This document shows, piece by piece, positions 1 to 11,910 of a stretch of DNA of 64,000 nt. The notes below the pieces were generated by a model, which was not told where the DNA came from, ran no database searches, and worked only from the letters and a program-made list of their open reading frames with translations. The translations under genes were made by a program, and so were the position numbers. The stretch is from NCBI GenBank assembly GCA_030710605.1, contig CP092875.1, positions 63,819,958 through 63,883,957 on the forward strand, in the 5' to 3' direction. How positions within the stretch are numbered: position 1 is the stretch's first letter; every line of letters begins with the position of its first letter. Source of the stretch: Cordylochernes scorpioides. Taxonomy: Eukaryota > Arthropoda > Arachnida > Pseudoscorpiones > Chernetidae.

Positions 1-178
1 TTTATATATATTGGGTTTCTGCTTTGAGAACAAACTTTTGATACAGCCTGGTATATAAAGATACATACATATTTGACATGAATCTGTATATAGTAGAACC
101 GCTCTGTATTAGATCTCAAATATAGCTTAATTATTTGGAAACTGCGATCACAGGGCAGGTTATCAGAAGCAAGCTTAC

Positions 179-259
179 CATGTCTAAATTGAGTTTGTCA
201 AGGAGTTTACGGAAGCCCACGCAGAATTCCTTTATGGACCAATACACTGGGTAGTGGAC
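179..259 (-). CDS. SPG21: SPG21 (maspardin) coding exon, 27 codons
   Basis: Read on the minus strand this exon gives 27 codons containing [18 protein letters not shown] and NLDM, which line up with the maspardin segment that follows GYRVIAL in vertebrates ([25 protein letters not shown]). The acceptor is a TGCTGCTGTAG run ending at 260 and the donor is GTAAGC at 178-173. It joins in phase 0 to the exon at 314-475. Maspardin is an alpha/beta-hydrolase-fold protein of endosomes and the trans-Golgi network that binds CD4 in mammals; its human gene is mutated in Mast syndrome. Further 3' exons would lie to the left of the window. The exon is too short to be an open frame with its own start, so it is easy to miss. 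Splice sites, frame and conserved residues agree, so confidence is high. Confidence 0.85.
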
Positions 260-313
260 CTACAGCAGCAGCAATTGGTGAAGAGTACTGTGCTACAGGA
301 GTGATGTACTCAC

Positions 314-475
314 AGCAATGACGCGGTAGCCCCGCGCAGAAAGCCCCAATATCTGGCGGTAGAAAGAGATAGCCAATCCACTGACAGGAGGCAGGCACAC
401 CAGAGGACATTTCACGTCCCGTGGCCCAGCATCATAGTATGTCCATACTTTGCTGGGGTCGTCATCTACGATGAG
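314..475 (-). CDS. SPG21: SPG21 (maspardin) coding exon, 54 codons
   Basis: This 162-bp exon encodes the N-terminal strand region of maspardin. Visible matches to the family are [17 protein letters not shown]-x-[14 protein letters not shown] and GYRVIA. The donor is a clean GTGAGT at 313-308 directly after the GYRVIA codons. The acceptor is TTGCAG ending at 476, chosen because the preceding exon ends ...FRSTVPQRK and the join gives VPQRK-LIVDDDP, the same length as vertebrate VPLKK-IIVDDDD. Both borders are phase 0. The intron that follows is only 54 nt, while the intron before it is 21.7 kb. The polypyrimidine tract before the acceptor is poor, so the 5' border is less certain than the donor. 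Confidence 0.88.
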
Positions 476-937
476 CTGCAAGTCACCTTCATTAGAAACT
501 CCTCAGCTGGTAGTGAATGGCAAACATATCAAATCCAAACACGCATGTGATGTAATCTGTAAATAATTCATAGAATGTAAAAAGAAAAGTTATCATCATG
601 ATTGTTTATGTTTTGATATAGAGAGACAGCTCGAGTTAGGCTGTATATATATAGTTGATAGAAAGGCCAAAAGTTAGGAAAAAAAAAAGTTACCTCTCTT
701 AAAATAAATATAATAATTAATTGTTCTCATCTTCGCATTCTGCTTTTTTAAAGAAAACAAAACAACGCAAAGTCAGCATAAAAAAAAACCTTTTTGATAG
801 AGTAAACTTCTTTAATTCATCACCCAAAGTGATCAAAATTTCCGGGGGGGGGTCGGTGGAAGGATGGTCTAAACCGTTGGTTTTCGGCGCTACAACCCTG
901 GTTTGATTTCCGCATTGGGCACTTTTTTATGATTTAA

Positions 938-3172
938 CCCTTAACTGGACGGGTTGGGTAGATTCCGCCCATGCATAAACTTAATATAGGGGAAAAATAT
1001 ATTTTTCGTTTACTGAGAGCTAACAGCTTTGGTGTATTCTAATTTTACAGTGATACAAACAATTTCCATTCATCGTTTAAAAATATAAGTTTTGGGAGGG
1101 TGGTTAAATTTGCATGTGTGGGCGGATTCCGCCCATGCCGTCCAGAAGCGTGAGAATTTTTCATGTTAGGGTTATAGCTGATTGCTCATTCTCGAGTCGC
1201 TTTCTTCCGCTATTTTTTAGCTTCCATTCATAAAATAAGACTTCTTTCTTTGGCTAAGTAGAATTTATTCTTTTAGATAAAAAAAAAACAACTTCCTTAA
1301 TTTTTTTTATCAAGGTAAGACTTTTTATTTTTGAAATTCTATTTATAATGGAAGACGAAATTTTGAATAAGAATTTTGACGATGATTCTGAAACTGAAAA
1401 TTATTCATTGAACGAATCTTCACATGTCAGTAGAGATGAGGAATGTGATTCAATTCTTACCACTGTTCAAATGTCTTCAAGTAATTGTTTCATTGGGAAA
1501 AATGGCTATAAGTGGAACAAGAATCATGCAATAATTGGAAGAACCCGTTCTCATAACATAATTACACACTTACCTGGTCTGAAAGGCCCTGCTAAACCGA
1601 AGCCAAATTGTGGCATAGATATATTCAACTTATTTTTTACTGCCGCAATTATAAAACAAATATCTGAATTTACAAATGCAAAAATTGAAGAATTTCGCCA
1701 AAGAATTTCAGATTTGACCAAAAGTACTTACTCAAATTTTACAAGTGAAATAGAAATAAGAGCATTCTTAGGTTTGTTGTATCTAGCTGGAGTTTACAAA
1801 TCAGGTCATGAAAATGTAGAATCTTTGTTTGCCTCAGATGGAACAGGCCGTGACATTTTTCGCTCTGTAATGAGTGTGAAGCGTTTCCTTTTTCTATTAC
1901 TTTGTATTAGATTTGATAATTTCAAGACAAGATGCAAAGAAGATAGACTCTCACCCATAAGAGATATTTTCCAAACCATTATTGAAAAATTTCAAAGTTG
2001 TTATACACCTGCTGAATACCTTACTGTTGACGAAATGCTTGTAGGGTTTCGGGGAAAATGTCCATTCAAAATTTATATACCCTCAAAACCTAATAAATAT
2101 GGGATAAAAATAGTGATACTAGCAGACTCAAGAACACATTATATGTATAATGCAATGGTATATACAGGAAAATCTAAAACTCCAAAGTCAAAAGAACTAT
2201 CCCTGCCAACCCAAATAGTTTTAGATATTAGTCGACCACTTTGGAAGAGTAATAGAAATATTACAGCAGACAACTGGTTTACTTCAATAGAATTAGTTGA
2301 TAAGTTGAAAGAACATGGCCTTACATATTTAGGAACGATGAGAAAGAACAGACCTCAGATTCCACCACAATTCAAACCGCATCCTAAAAGAGAATCAGGA
2401 ACATCTATTTTTGGTTTCTCTGGAACAAAAGCTTTAGTCTCCTATGTTCCCAAAAAAAGAAAATCAGTAATCCTTATATCTTCGATGCATCATGACAATA
2501 AATGTGATGAAACAACAGGAAAACCTGACATTATAATGGATTATAATCTAACAAAAGGAGGTGTAGATACCATTGACCAAATTTTTCTACCTCTCGTCGA
2601 TCCAGAAGATGGCCTTTGGCACTTTTTTATGCCCTCTTAGATATCACAGCTCTGAATTCTTACATCATCTTCAACTATCAGATTGATAAAAAGGATCAAA
2701 AAGAAAGAAGTACCTTTAGTGTTGATCTTGGGAGATCCTTGATTGATGAACACCTGGCCACACGTAATCTAAATTCCCTCCCGCTGGAATTACAGACGAC
2801 AATAAAAAAATTCAAAAATAATGATGGTTCAAGTACATCAAGAGGATCTACGATGCCACAAGAATCTGATACTCCAAAAAGGTGCTACAAATGTCCATCA
2901 AAAAATGCGGGAAAAGTGAAAACCTTATGCTCTGTATGTCAACTAAGCGTCTGTAAAAAACATTTCTTAATTATTTGTGAAAACTGTAAATAGATTATAT
3001 TTAGAATTTTTAGAAGTCAAAATCTGTATATTAACATTTGTAATCATTAAATAATCTTTCAAATATTGATTTAATTCATTATTTAGCGCTTATTTCGTAA
3101 AGGTACATTTGTGGGTTGAATCTACCCACCCCGTCCAGTTATGTAAGAAAATATCACCCGTCCAGTTAAGGG
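938..3172 (+). mobile_element. piggyBac-family DNA transposon, 2235 bp
   Basis: The element is bounded by TTAA at 934-937 and 3173-3176. It has perfect 16-bp terminal inverted repeats, CCCTTAACTGGACGGG on the left and its reverse complement on the right. A related CGTCCAG motif occurs again just inside each end (about 1138 and 3131), as expected for subterminal binding sites. TTAA duplication and CCC termini are hallmarks of the family. It carries one transposase gene, which has a frame break, so this copy probably cannot move itself. Confidence 0.93.
1348..2993 (+). pseudogene. piggyBac transposase with one frameshift
   Basis: The first frame (1348-2640) starts at an ATG and runs 430 residues. 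It contains the catalytic core: first Asp in LTVDEMLVGFRG, second in ITADNWFTS and third in GGVDTIDQ. After GGVDTIDQ the frame is lost at a T-rich site near 2585, and the homologous reading continues in the overlapping frame to 2993. That part holds RRWP, ALFYALLDITALNSY and a C-terminal cysteine-rich zinc-binding domain (CYKC, CSVC, CKKHF, CENC). All three catalytic aspartates survive, so the single indel is the only obvious defect. A sequencing error is possible but the site is not a long homopolymer. Confidence 0.9.
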
Positions 3173-4420
3173 TTAAAAAAAAATGCTCCAATGGCCCCCG
3201 ATTCTTGCAAAAGTCCAACCCCACCATCAAGTGCAAGTAACCAAACGGGGCTCTGGCACATTTGTAAGTGCAAAGTCGAACTGCTTTTCACATGTGTAGA
3301 CATGTGGTGCACATACAGTAAAAGCAGTCGCCTACTTCTACCCACCATGATTATCATGGCCTGTACCACATGTACTAGGGGGAATCAAAAAAAAAAAAAA
3401 GAATTTCCAGTGTTAAATTAAAAGTCTGTTTTGAATTATAGTTGGTCAAGTTGAAGAAAATAGCCTCATTGGAATTTGAAAAAAAAAAAAAAAAGGTTTA
3501 ATTATAGTAGGTGTTGGATTATGGTAGGTGGAATTAAAGTATGTGTATATTATAGTATTTTTTCTTTATTAGTGTAAAGATTGCTGGTTCCTTAATGTTA
3601 TCAAGAGAAAAATGACCTCAATAATAAGGCCACTCATCAGGTCTCAAATCTCAGTCCAATTGAAGACCTTAATAGCAAGGTGTTACACTATAAACTTTTA
3701 GTAGGAGCGTTTCTGCCATTGTCCAAAAAGATTTCAGACAATCTCAAGCACATTTTACCTTTTTTTACCATCAGTTTGGTCTCTACATTACAAATTTTTC
3801 AGCTTGGGTGAGGGGCAACTTTCAAGTATGAAAACTAGACAAAATCAGAAAGGAAGATTATGCACAGCAGTTTCATTTAATACTTAATGAATTACATTGA
3901 ACTACTCTCTGATTTTCAAGTGATAGCTTAGCATCAACATTGATATTCACTTCGGAATTCATTTTCTTCAGCTCATAGGAAGAATAACTTCTTAGGTCCA
4001 TTGAATTAGGTCTTATTTTTTTGTATTATACTATCCGATTTAATTGGGAATCCCTGGGGCAAACTCAAGGATGGTCTCAATTATACAACACATGTTTTTA
4101 AAATATACTCTCACTATCATTAATTCATATCAAAAAAGATAGTTAATTGGTACTATTGATAATTGAGGCTAATTCCCCAATAAATCCTACTTAACAAGTA
4201 CCAATTGAACATAACCAATAGAAAAATAGGTAAGAATGTTTTTTTTCTCTGATTTTGGCAATGGTAAAGTTGGCACAGAGGGGTCAAGACTCGAGTTGGC
4301 TGGAGTCAGCTAGGAAGGTCAGTTGAAGTGATCCGTCAAAAACTGATAGTAGCAATCAACAATAACTTGTGCAACAACTTTCCTTCAACTTTTGCTCTAC
4401 ATTTTATTAGTAGATGCTTA

Positions 4421-4972
4421 ACACAAGGTAATAAGACCAAATCCAAATCAATAAATAGTGTGTGACGTTTCAGTAACAACGCTGTTACCGAAATGTCACA
4501 CACTATTTATTTATTTGGATTTGGTCTTATTACCTTGTGTTTATACTCTACTAGCCAAATGACCCGGGCAACGCCCGTGTTTTACCCGATTGAATGTTTT
4601 GATTCAAATACTATTTGTTACAATTATAAATTGGCGCCTTATATAAATGCATATGTTAGTTAATAACTATAGCCTATGTGCTTTGTCTGTCTATGTACTG
4701 TTGGCTTCCATAGGCGTCTCTTACTGGGAAAAAGAAAGAGAGGATTCCATTTGGTTATTAATTAATATATGCATTTATTTAAGGAGCGACCCGCTCCAAC
4801 ACAATGGTTACAAAAACAAAAAAGCGGGGGGGGGGGGGGGGGGGGGTGGCGTGGTCGTATCCAACCAATAGGAGGGCGCCATTCCAAAAAAAAAGCAAAC
4901 GGTGACAGAGATGACTGATTAAGAATGATGCTCGTAACTGTATATAGAATAATCCAAATTGTGCCTTATCAT
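4421..4972 (+). mobile_element. Tailed foldback TFB-1 carrying a Helitron
   Basis: Two inverted arms beginning AACACAAGGTAATAAGACC face each other around GTAACAACGCTGTTAC. On the right only, a tail ending ATCCAAATTGTGCC follows. The 12-bp target duplication AGTAGATGCTTA occurs at 4409-4420 and 4973-4984. A short Helitron (4551-4949) sits between the right arm and the tail. The direct repeats enclose both, so the compound may have inserted as one unit. Confidence 0.75.
4551..4949 (-). mobile_element. Short non-autonomous Helitron (HelA)
   Basis: On the minus strand the 3' end shows the Helitron signature: a GC-rich hairpin CGGGC-GTT-GCCCG, about 10 nt of spacer, then CTAG followed by T. The 5' end begins near TCTATATACAGTTACGAGC. 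It has no open frame. A 20-nt G run lies at about 4826-4846, next to the inverted CCAAT motif region. Confidence 0.78.
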
Positions 4973-5175
4973 AGTAGATGCTTAGTTTTAGTTTCACTGG
5001 TTGATGCATGGCCAAGGTCTGTTACAGTTAACATTAAGGGTAATTATGAGATCTTACAATTTTTTTTTCTAGGGAAGTAACAACTTGGAACCATGTACGA
5101 GCAGCACCTAATAAAATTATTTTGGAACAGAATTTATTGCACAAAAAATATTAATTTAGTTAAATTACTTAGAGA

Positions 5176-5359
5176 AAATAAGACCTAATCCAAATAATTT
5201 ATTAGTTGTGATGTTTCAGCAACAACGTTGTCACCATCATCATTTATTCTTTTGTCTGATGATGGTGACAACGTGGTTTCCGAAACGGCACACACTATTA
5301 AATTATTTGGATTAGGTCTTATTTTCTTTTATTATAATCTACAATCCAAATTGTGCTTT
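5176..5359 (+). mobile_element. Tailed foldback TFB-2
   Basis: Inverted arms carry GGATTAGGTCTTATTTTC at the outside and GTGTGACGTTTCGG-type sequence inside. A tail with ATCCAAATTGTGC follows on the right only. The 12-bp duplication ATTACTTAGAGA occurs at 5164-5175 and 5360-5371. The centre contains CTGATGA, a hairpin and a GAAA-type box. Confidence 0.82.
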
Positions 5360-5449
5360 ATTACTTAGAGATAAGAAAGAAAAAAAGTTTTAGTTAGGCA
5401 TGTTGCCTTGTGTTTTTTTAAATCTATAATCAAAATTGTACATACAGTA

Positions 5450-6769
5450 CGAGGTGTGTTCAAAAAGTATCGCGACTTTTGAATTTTCGCGGGTTACGTA
5501 TATTCGAATTTCGATCTTTTTGTGGCATTATGTTGGTACTCATGTCTGTCACTTATCCCGTCAAGCTCGGCCATTTTGAATGTTCACTTAATTGTTGACA
5601 GCCTCTTTGCTTGCAGGTGTTTTGGATCGTCTTCGATTTTTACCTATTAAAAAAAATGGATCAAAGAACCTGTATCAAATTTTGGTGAAAAACGAAATTA
5701 ATTGCGCGGATGCATTCCGAATGTTGACTGTGGCATACGGAGAAGCTACCATGGACCGAAGCAACGTTTATCGGTGGTACAAAATGTTCTCAGAAGGCCG
5801 AGAAGATGTGAACGACGAAGAGAGTGCCGGACGCCCGAGCACTTCAACAACAGACGAAAAAATTAATGAAGTGGAGAAAATGATATTGGCCAATCGTCAA
5901 ATCACCGCTAGAGAAGTTGCTGAGGACCTAAACATATCGATTGGCTCGTGCCATTCGATTTTTATCAATGATTTGGGCATGAGACAGGTCGCCGCAAAAT
6001 TCGTACCAAAATTGCTCAATTGCGACCAAAAACAGCATCGCATGAACATTGCTAATGAGATGTTGGACTCTGTCCGCGACGACCCAAATTTGCTCCAGAG
6101 GGTCATAACTGGTGACGAAGCGTGGGTTTATGGTTATGACGTGGAAACCAAAGCTCAATCATCTCAATGGAAGCTGCCGCACGAACCAAGACCAAAAAAA
6201 GCGCGCCAAGTTCGGTCGAATGTGAAAGTTTTGCTGACAGTTTTCTTCGATTGCAGGGGCGTGGTGCATCATGAGTTCTTGCCACAGGGTAGAACGGTCA
6301 ATAAGGAATATTACATGCAAGTTATGCGCAATTTGCGCGAAGCAATCCGCCAGAAACGCCCGGATTTGTGGAAGAACAAAAATTGGCTTCTGCACCATGA
6401 TAACGCCCCTGCTCACACATCGTTGCTTGCGCGCAACTTTTTGGCCAAAAACAACACACTAATGATGCCGCAGCCACCGTATTCCCCAGATATGACCCCC
6501 TGTGACTTTTTCTTGTTCCCTAAACTGAAGAGGCCCATGAAAGGACGACGTTACGCTATGCTTGACGAGATAAAGACGGCATCGAAGGAGGAGCTGAAAA
6601 AGATTTTTAAAAATGATTTTTTGAAGTGCTTCGAAGATTGGAAAAACTGTTGGCACAAGTGTATAATATCTCATGGGGATTACTTTGAAGGGGACAAAAT
6701 AGGTATTCATGAATAGATAAATAATTTTTGAAAAACACAAAAGTCGCGATACTTTTTGAACACACCTCG
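5450..6769 (+). mobile_element. mariner-type DNA transposon, 1320 bp
   Basis: The ends are inverted repeats of about 30 bp starting CGAGGTGTGTTCAAAAAGTA, flanked by TA at 5448-5449 and 6770-6771. Length, TA duplication and terminal sequence are typical of mariner elements. It contains one nearly full transposase frame. Confidence 0.94.
5656..6716 (+). pseudogene. mariner transposase, frameshifted near the N terminus
   Basis: The likely native start is the ATG at 5656 (MDQRTCIKF), but that frame stops after about ten codons. The rest reads in the next frame from about 5690 to 6716. Visible parts are the N-terminal helix-turn-helix region with VYRWYKMF and GRPSTSTTDEKI, and the DD34D catalytic domain with Asp in ITGDEAWVYGYD, HHDNAPAH and YSPDMTPCDFFLFP. 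The family is the one often labelled FLJ37770-like or SETMAR-like in arthropod genomes. The rest of the frame is open for about 345 codons, so this is a young copy disabled by one indel. Confidence 0.9.
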
Positions 6770-6844
6770 TACATAATTACTTCTTGTTGATTTTGAAAAC
6801 ATTGGTGATGTGCTCACTGCAAGTTTAAAAGATATGTCTGGAAT

Positions 6845-7075
6845 TACAATAGAATGCAGTCTCTGAGGATAAATTTCTTAATTTTATTAAATGTTTTCTC
6901 ATGCTTTTGGGTAATGTAAACCCTTCTACTGGAGCATATGGCGAAAACTTTTCAACGTATGCTGCTGTAGAAGGGTTCACAGTACTTGAAAGCTTGAGAA
7001 AACATTTAATAAAATTAATAAATTTATCCTCAGAGACTGCATTCTATTGTAATTTAAATTTCAGAGGATTCTTCC
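6845..7075 (+). mobile_element. Tailed foldback element TFB-4
   Basis: Inverted arms run from AGAATGCAGTCTCTGAGG to its complement near 7045, around a centre with GTAGAAGGGTT and GAAAGC. A 14-bp duplication GATATGTCTGGAAT flanks it at 6831-6844 and 7076-7089. A short tail is on the right only. Confidence 0.72.
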
Positions 7076-7216
7076 GATATGTCTGGAATATATTTTTCAT
7101 ACAAAAAAGGCCACTGGAATACACAACACACAAAAGCCTTTATTAGGGACTTGCGCCATACAGATTCTCCCAATTGGGTAAGGTAATAATCATCTTGTGT
7201 TATTTACATAGGTAGT

Positions 7217-7371
7217 AAACACAAGGTAATAAGACCAAATACAAATAAATAAATAGTGTGTGAAGATTGGGTAATAACACTATTACTGAATCATCACACA
7301 CTATTTATTTATTTGGATTTGGTCTTATTACCTTGTGTTTATAATCTATAATTCAAATTGTGCTATATCAC
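7217..7371 (+). mobile_element. Tailed foldback TFB-1
   Basis: Inverted arms with AACACAAGGTAATAAGACC surround a short loop. A one-sided tail ends near ATTCAAATTGTGC. The 13-bp duplication TTACATAGGTAGT is at 7204-7216 and 7372-7384. Confidence 0.82.
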
Positions 7372-7517
7372 TTACATAGGTAGTGAAATAGAAATTGAAC
7401 TGGCTTTACTCTTCATCTCAAAGTGATTCACTTGTTGACTGGTCCTTACATAATGATGATCTAAAAAATTTATAGTAAGCTATTGCCTTAGATTTGTTTG
7501 CTGATATTTTTGAAAGC

Positions 7518-7696
7518 TATAAAACGAAGAGAAATTTTTTTTTATTAAAATGCATAGGCTACTAGCTTTCGGGCTCCAAGCCCTTGAAGGGCTTGGAACC
7601 CGAAAGCTAGTAGCCTATGCATTTTAATAAAAAAAATTTTCTCTTCGTTTTATAGCTTTTTACAATTCATTATGAGAAATTTCGTGATTCTCGTTA
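7518..7696 (+). mobile_element. Tailed foldback TFB-3 with near-perfect arms
   Basis: Arms of about 70 bp are almost identical and meet at CCCTTGAAGGG. They include GCATAGGCTACTAGCTTTCG and its complement. The right side alone has a roughly 40-nt tail. The duplication ATATTTTTGAAAGC (14 bp) lies at 7504-7517 and 7697-7710. The near-perfect match between arms indicates a recent or constrained copy. Confidence 0.78.
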
Positions 7697-7710
7697 ATAT
7701 TTTTGAAAGC

Positions 7711-7987
7711 AATACATAAATATATTAAAAACAAAGTAGGCATATCCTGACCAGGAGCACATGTGCTTTTCAGAAGGCAGAGCGCCATCTGGTGGAACAG
7801 AAATCAACTATTAATTGATTTAACCTGTTCCCTGATATATGTATGATAAATATACGTAAAAAAAATGTCTGGAATACTATGTATTTTTCATACAACAATG
7901 GCCACTGGAATACACACAGAAACACAGCGAGGACATTCCAAACATCAGGTGTCAGATAAGTAATCAGAGGTAGATAAAAAGAATGAT
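7711..7987 (+). other. Intron spacer with a repeated 50-bp fragment
   Basis: No gene is visible. The stretch at about 7865-7925 (ATGTCTGGAATA, GGCCACTGGAATACAC) repeats the sequence at 7077-7130, so a small unit has been copied on both sides of the foldback cluster. Confidence 0.5.
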
Positions 7988-10900
7988 GTTTATAAATATG
8001 TATGTAGTGTTGTTCTTATCTCTTTCAAGCTTGTAGATGTTCCCATGCATGTACATATAGGATCTACCAATATGGTCAGAAGTGTGGGAATTGAGGGTGA
8101 TGAGGGTTAATGACACAATTGTTTATAAATATGTATGTAGTGTTGTTCTTATCTCTTTCAAGCTTGTAGATGTTCCCATGCATGTACATATAGGATGTAC
8201 AAATATGGTCAGAAGTGTGGGAATTGAGGGTGATGAGGGTTAATGACACAATTGTTTATAAATATGTATGTAGTGTTGTTCTTATCTCTTTCAAGCTTGT
8301 AGATGTTCCCATGCATGTACATATAGGAGGTACAAATATGGTCAGAAGTGTGGGAATTGAGGGTGATGAGGGTTAATGACACAATTGTTTATAAATATGT
8401 ATGTAGTGTTGTTCTTATCTCTTTCAAGCTTGTAGATGTTCCCATGCATTTACATATAGGATGTACAAATATGGTCAGAAGTGTGGGAATTGAGGGTGAT
8501 GAGGGTTAATGACACAATTGTTTATAAATATGTATGTAGTGTTGTTCTTATCTCTTTCAAGCTTGTAGATGTTCCCATGCATTTACATATAGGATGTACA
8601 AATATGGTCAGAAGTGTGGGAATTGAGGGTGATGAGGGTTAATGACACAATTGTTTATAAATATGTATGTAGTGTTGTTCTTATCTCTTTCAAGCTTGTA
8701 GATGTTCCCATGCATGTACATATAGGATGTACAAATATGGTCAGAAGTGTGGGAATTGAGGGTGATGAGGGTTAATGACACAATTGTTTATAAATATGTA
8801 TGTAGTGTTGTTCTTATCTCTTTCAAGCTTGAAGATGTTCCCATGCATGTACATATAGGATGTACAAATATGGTCAGAAGTGTGGGAATTGAGGGTGATG
8901 AGGGTTAATGACACAATTGTTTATAAATATGTATGTAGTGTTGTTCTTATCTCTTTCAAGCTTGTAGATGTTCCCATGCATGTACATATAGGATGTACCA
9001 ATATGGTCAGAAGTGTGGGAATTGAGGGTGATGAGGGTTAATAACACAATTGTTTATAAATATGTATGTAGTGTTGTTCTTATCTCTTTCAAGCTTGTAG
9101 ATGTTCCCATGCATGTACATATAGGATGTACCAATATGGTCAGAAGTGTGGGAATTGAGGGTGATGAGGGTTAATGACACAATTGTTTATAAATATGTAT
9201 GTAGTGTTGTTCTTATCTCTTTCAAGCTTGTAGATGTTCCCATGCATGTACATATAGGATGTACAAATATGGTCAGAAGTGTGGGAATTGAGGGTGATGA
9301 GGGTTAATGACACAATTGTTTATAAATATGTATGTAGTGTTGTTCTTATCTCTTTCAAGCTTGTAGATGTTCCCATGCATGTACATATAGGATGTACCAA
9401 TATGGTCAGAAGTGTGGGAATTGAGGGTGATGAGGGTTAATGACACAATTGTTTATAAATATGTATGTAGTGTTGTTCTTATCTCTTTCAAGCTTGTAGA
9501 TGTTCCCATGCATTTACATATAGGATGTACAAATATGGTCAGAAGTGTGGGAATTGAGGGTGATGAGGGTTAATAACACAATTGTTTATAAATATGTATG
9601 CAGTGTTGTTCTTATCTCTTTCAAGCTTGTAGATGTTCCCATGCATGTACATATAGGATGTACCAATATGGTCAGAAGTGTGGGAATTGAGGGTGATGAG
9701 GGTTAATGACACAATTGTTTATAAATATGTATGTAGTGTTGTTCTTATCTCTTTCAAGCTTGTAGATGTTCCCATGCATGTACATATAGGATCTACAAAT
9801 ATGGTCAGAAGTGTGGGAATTGAGGGTGATGAGGGTTAATGACACAATTGTTTATAAATATGTATGTAGTGTTGTTCTTATCTCTTTCAAGCTTGTAGAT
9901 GTTCCCATGCATGTATATATAGGATCTACAAATATGGTCAGAAGTGTGGGAATTGAGGGTGATGAGGGTTAATGACACAATTGTTTATAAATATGTATGT
10001 AGTGTTGTTCTTATCTCTTTCAAGCTTGTAGAATGTGAGTCTTCCCATGCATGTACATATAGGATGTACAAATATGGTCAGAAGTGTAGGAATTGAGGGT
10101 GATGAGGGTTAATGAGACAATTGTTTATAAATATGTATGTAGTGTTGTTCTTATCTCTTTCAAGCTTGTAGATGTTCCCATGCATGTACATATAGGATGT
10201 ACCAATATGGTCAGAAGTGTGGGAATTGAGGGTGATGAGGGTTAATGACACAATTGTTTATAAATATGTATGTAGTGTTGTTCTTATCTCTTTCAAGCTT
10301 GTAGATGTTCCCATGCATGTACATATAGGAGGTACAAATATGGTCAGAAGTGTGGGAATTGAGGGTGATGAGGGTTAATAACACAATTGTTTATAAATAT
10401 GTATGTAGTGTTGTTCTTATCTCTTTCAAGCTTGTAGATGTTCCCATGCATTTACATATAGGATGTACAAATATGGTCAGAAGTGTGGGAATTGAGGGTG
10501 ATGAGGGTTAATGACACAATTGTTTATAAATATGTATGTAGTGTTGTTCTTATCTCTTTCAAGCTTGTAGAATGTGAGTCTTCCCATGCATGTACATATA
10601 GGATCTACAAATATGGTCAGAAGTGTGGGAATTGAGGGTGATGAGGGTTAATAACACAATTGTTTATAAATATGTATGTAGTGTTGTTCTTATCTCTTTC
10701 AAGCTTGTAGAATGTGAGTCTTCCCATGCATGTACATATAGGATGTACCAATATGGTCAGAAGTGTGGGAATTGAGGGTGATGAGGGTTAATGACACAAT
10801 TGTTTATAAATATGTATGTAGTGTTGTTCTTATCTCTTTCAAACTTGTAGATGTAAGTGTTCCCATGCATGTACATATAGGATGTACAAATATGGTCAGA

Positions 10901-11747
10901 AGTGTGGGAATTGAGGGTGATGAGGGTTAATAACACAATTGTTTATAAATATGTATGTAGTGTTGTTCTTATCTCTTTCAAGCTTGTAGATGTTCCCATG
11001 CATGTACATATAGGAGGTACAAATATGGTCAGAAGTGTGGGAATTGAGGGTGATGAGGGTTAATGACACAATTGTTTATAAATATGTATGTAGTGTTGTT
11101 CTTATCTCTTTCAAGCTTGTAGATGTTCCCATGCATGTACATATAGGATCTACAAATATGGTCAGAAGTGTGGGAATTGAGGGTGATGAGGGTTAATGAC
11201 ACAATTGTTTATAAATATGTATGTAGTGTTGTTCTTATCTCTTTCAAGCTTGTAGATGTTCCCATGCATGTACATATAGGATGTACCAATATGGTCAGAA
11301 GTGTGGGAATTGAGGGTGATGAGGGTTAATGACACAATTGTTTATAAATATGTATGTAGTGTTGTTCTTATCTCTTTCAAGCTTGTAGATGTTCCCATGC
11401 ATGTACATATAGGATGTACCAATATGGTCAGAAGTGTGGGAATTGAGGGTGATGAGGGTTAATGACACAATTGTTTATAAATATGTATGTAGTGTTGTTC
11501 TTATCTCTTTCAAGCTTGTAGAATGTGAGTGTTCCCATGCATGTACATATAGGATCTACAAATATGGTCAAAAGTGTGGGAATTGAGGGTGATGAGGGTT
11601 AATGACACAATTGTTTATAAATATGTATGTAGTGTTGTTCTTATCTCTTTCAAGCTTGTAGATGTTCCCATGCATGTACATATAGGATCTACAAATATGG
11701 TCAAAAGTGTGGGAATTGAGGGTGATGAGGGTTAATGACACAATTGT
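7988..11747 (+). repeat. 133-bp tandem satellite, about 28 copies
   Basis: The unit starts GTTTATAAATATGTATGTAG and ends in GGGTTAATGACACAATT. Successive starts are 7988, 8121 and 8254, a period of exactly 133 bp. Copies are more than 95 percent alike by eye. Variants include GATGTACA/GATCTACA/GAGGTACA and a 7-bp longer form with GTAGAATGTGAGT near 10029, 10568, 10709 and 11520. The unit has no sustained open frame. It lies inside the large SPG21 intron. Confidence 0.95.
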
Positions 11748-11910
11748 GTCTTATCTCACAACAGGATGAACTTGGCAGATCTTATCTCTTCCCTACCCAC
11801 ACGCCACCCTATTATCTTCCCTGGTACTTTTATTTATAGACCACTCCGTACAGATTCATTTAAACACATGCAAACACATATAAACCTTTCTATAAAATAA
11901 TTCCTTGTAT

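Larger units (their letters stand above)
841..3397 (+). repeat. SINE1 copy split by a piggyBac insertion
   Basis: The left part (841-937) is a tRNA-derived SINE head starting GGGGTCGGTGGAAGG with a decayed B box. The right part (3173-3397) resumes at the A-rich linker and continues through the SINE body (CAAAGTCGAACTGC, GTAGACATGTGGTG) to a poly(A) tail. The two halves are separated exactly by a piggyBac element flanked by TTAA. Confidence 0.85.

Noticed and set aside
207-410. 67-codon minus-strand frame overlapping SPG21
   Set aside because: It is out of frame with the two maspardin exons and crosses the 54-nt intron.
5897-6740. Minus-strand open frames across the mariner
   Set aside because: They are antisense shadows of the transposase.
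7988-11747. CRISPR-like regular repeats
   Set aside because: Units are directly adjacent with no unique spacers and the DNA is eukaryotic; it is a satellite. The same holds for the 22-bp array.
9000-11747. Telomere-like GGGTTA motif in each satellite unit
   Set aside because: A single GGGTTAATGA per 133-bp unit is not a telomeric repeat such as TTAGG arrays.
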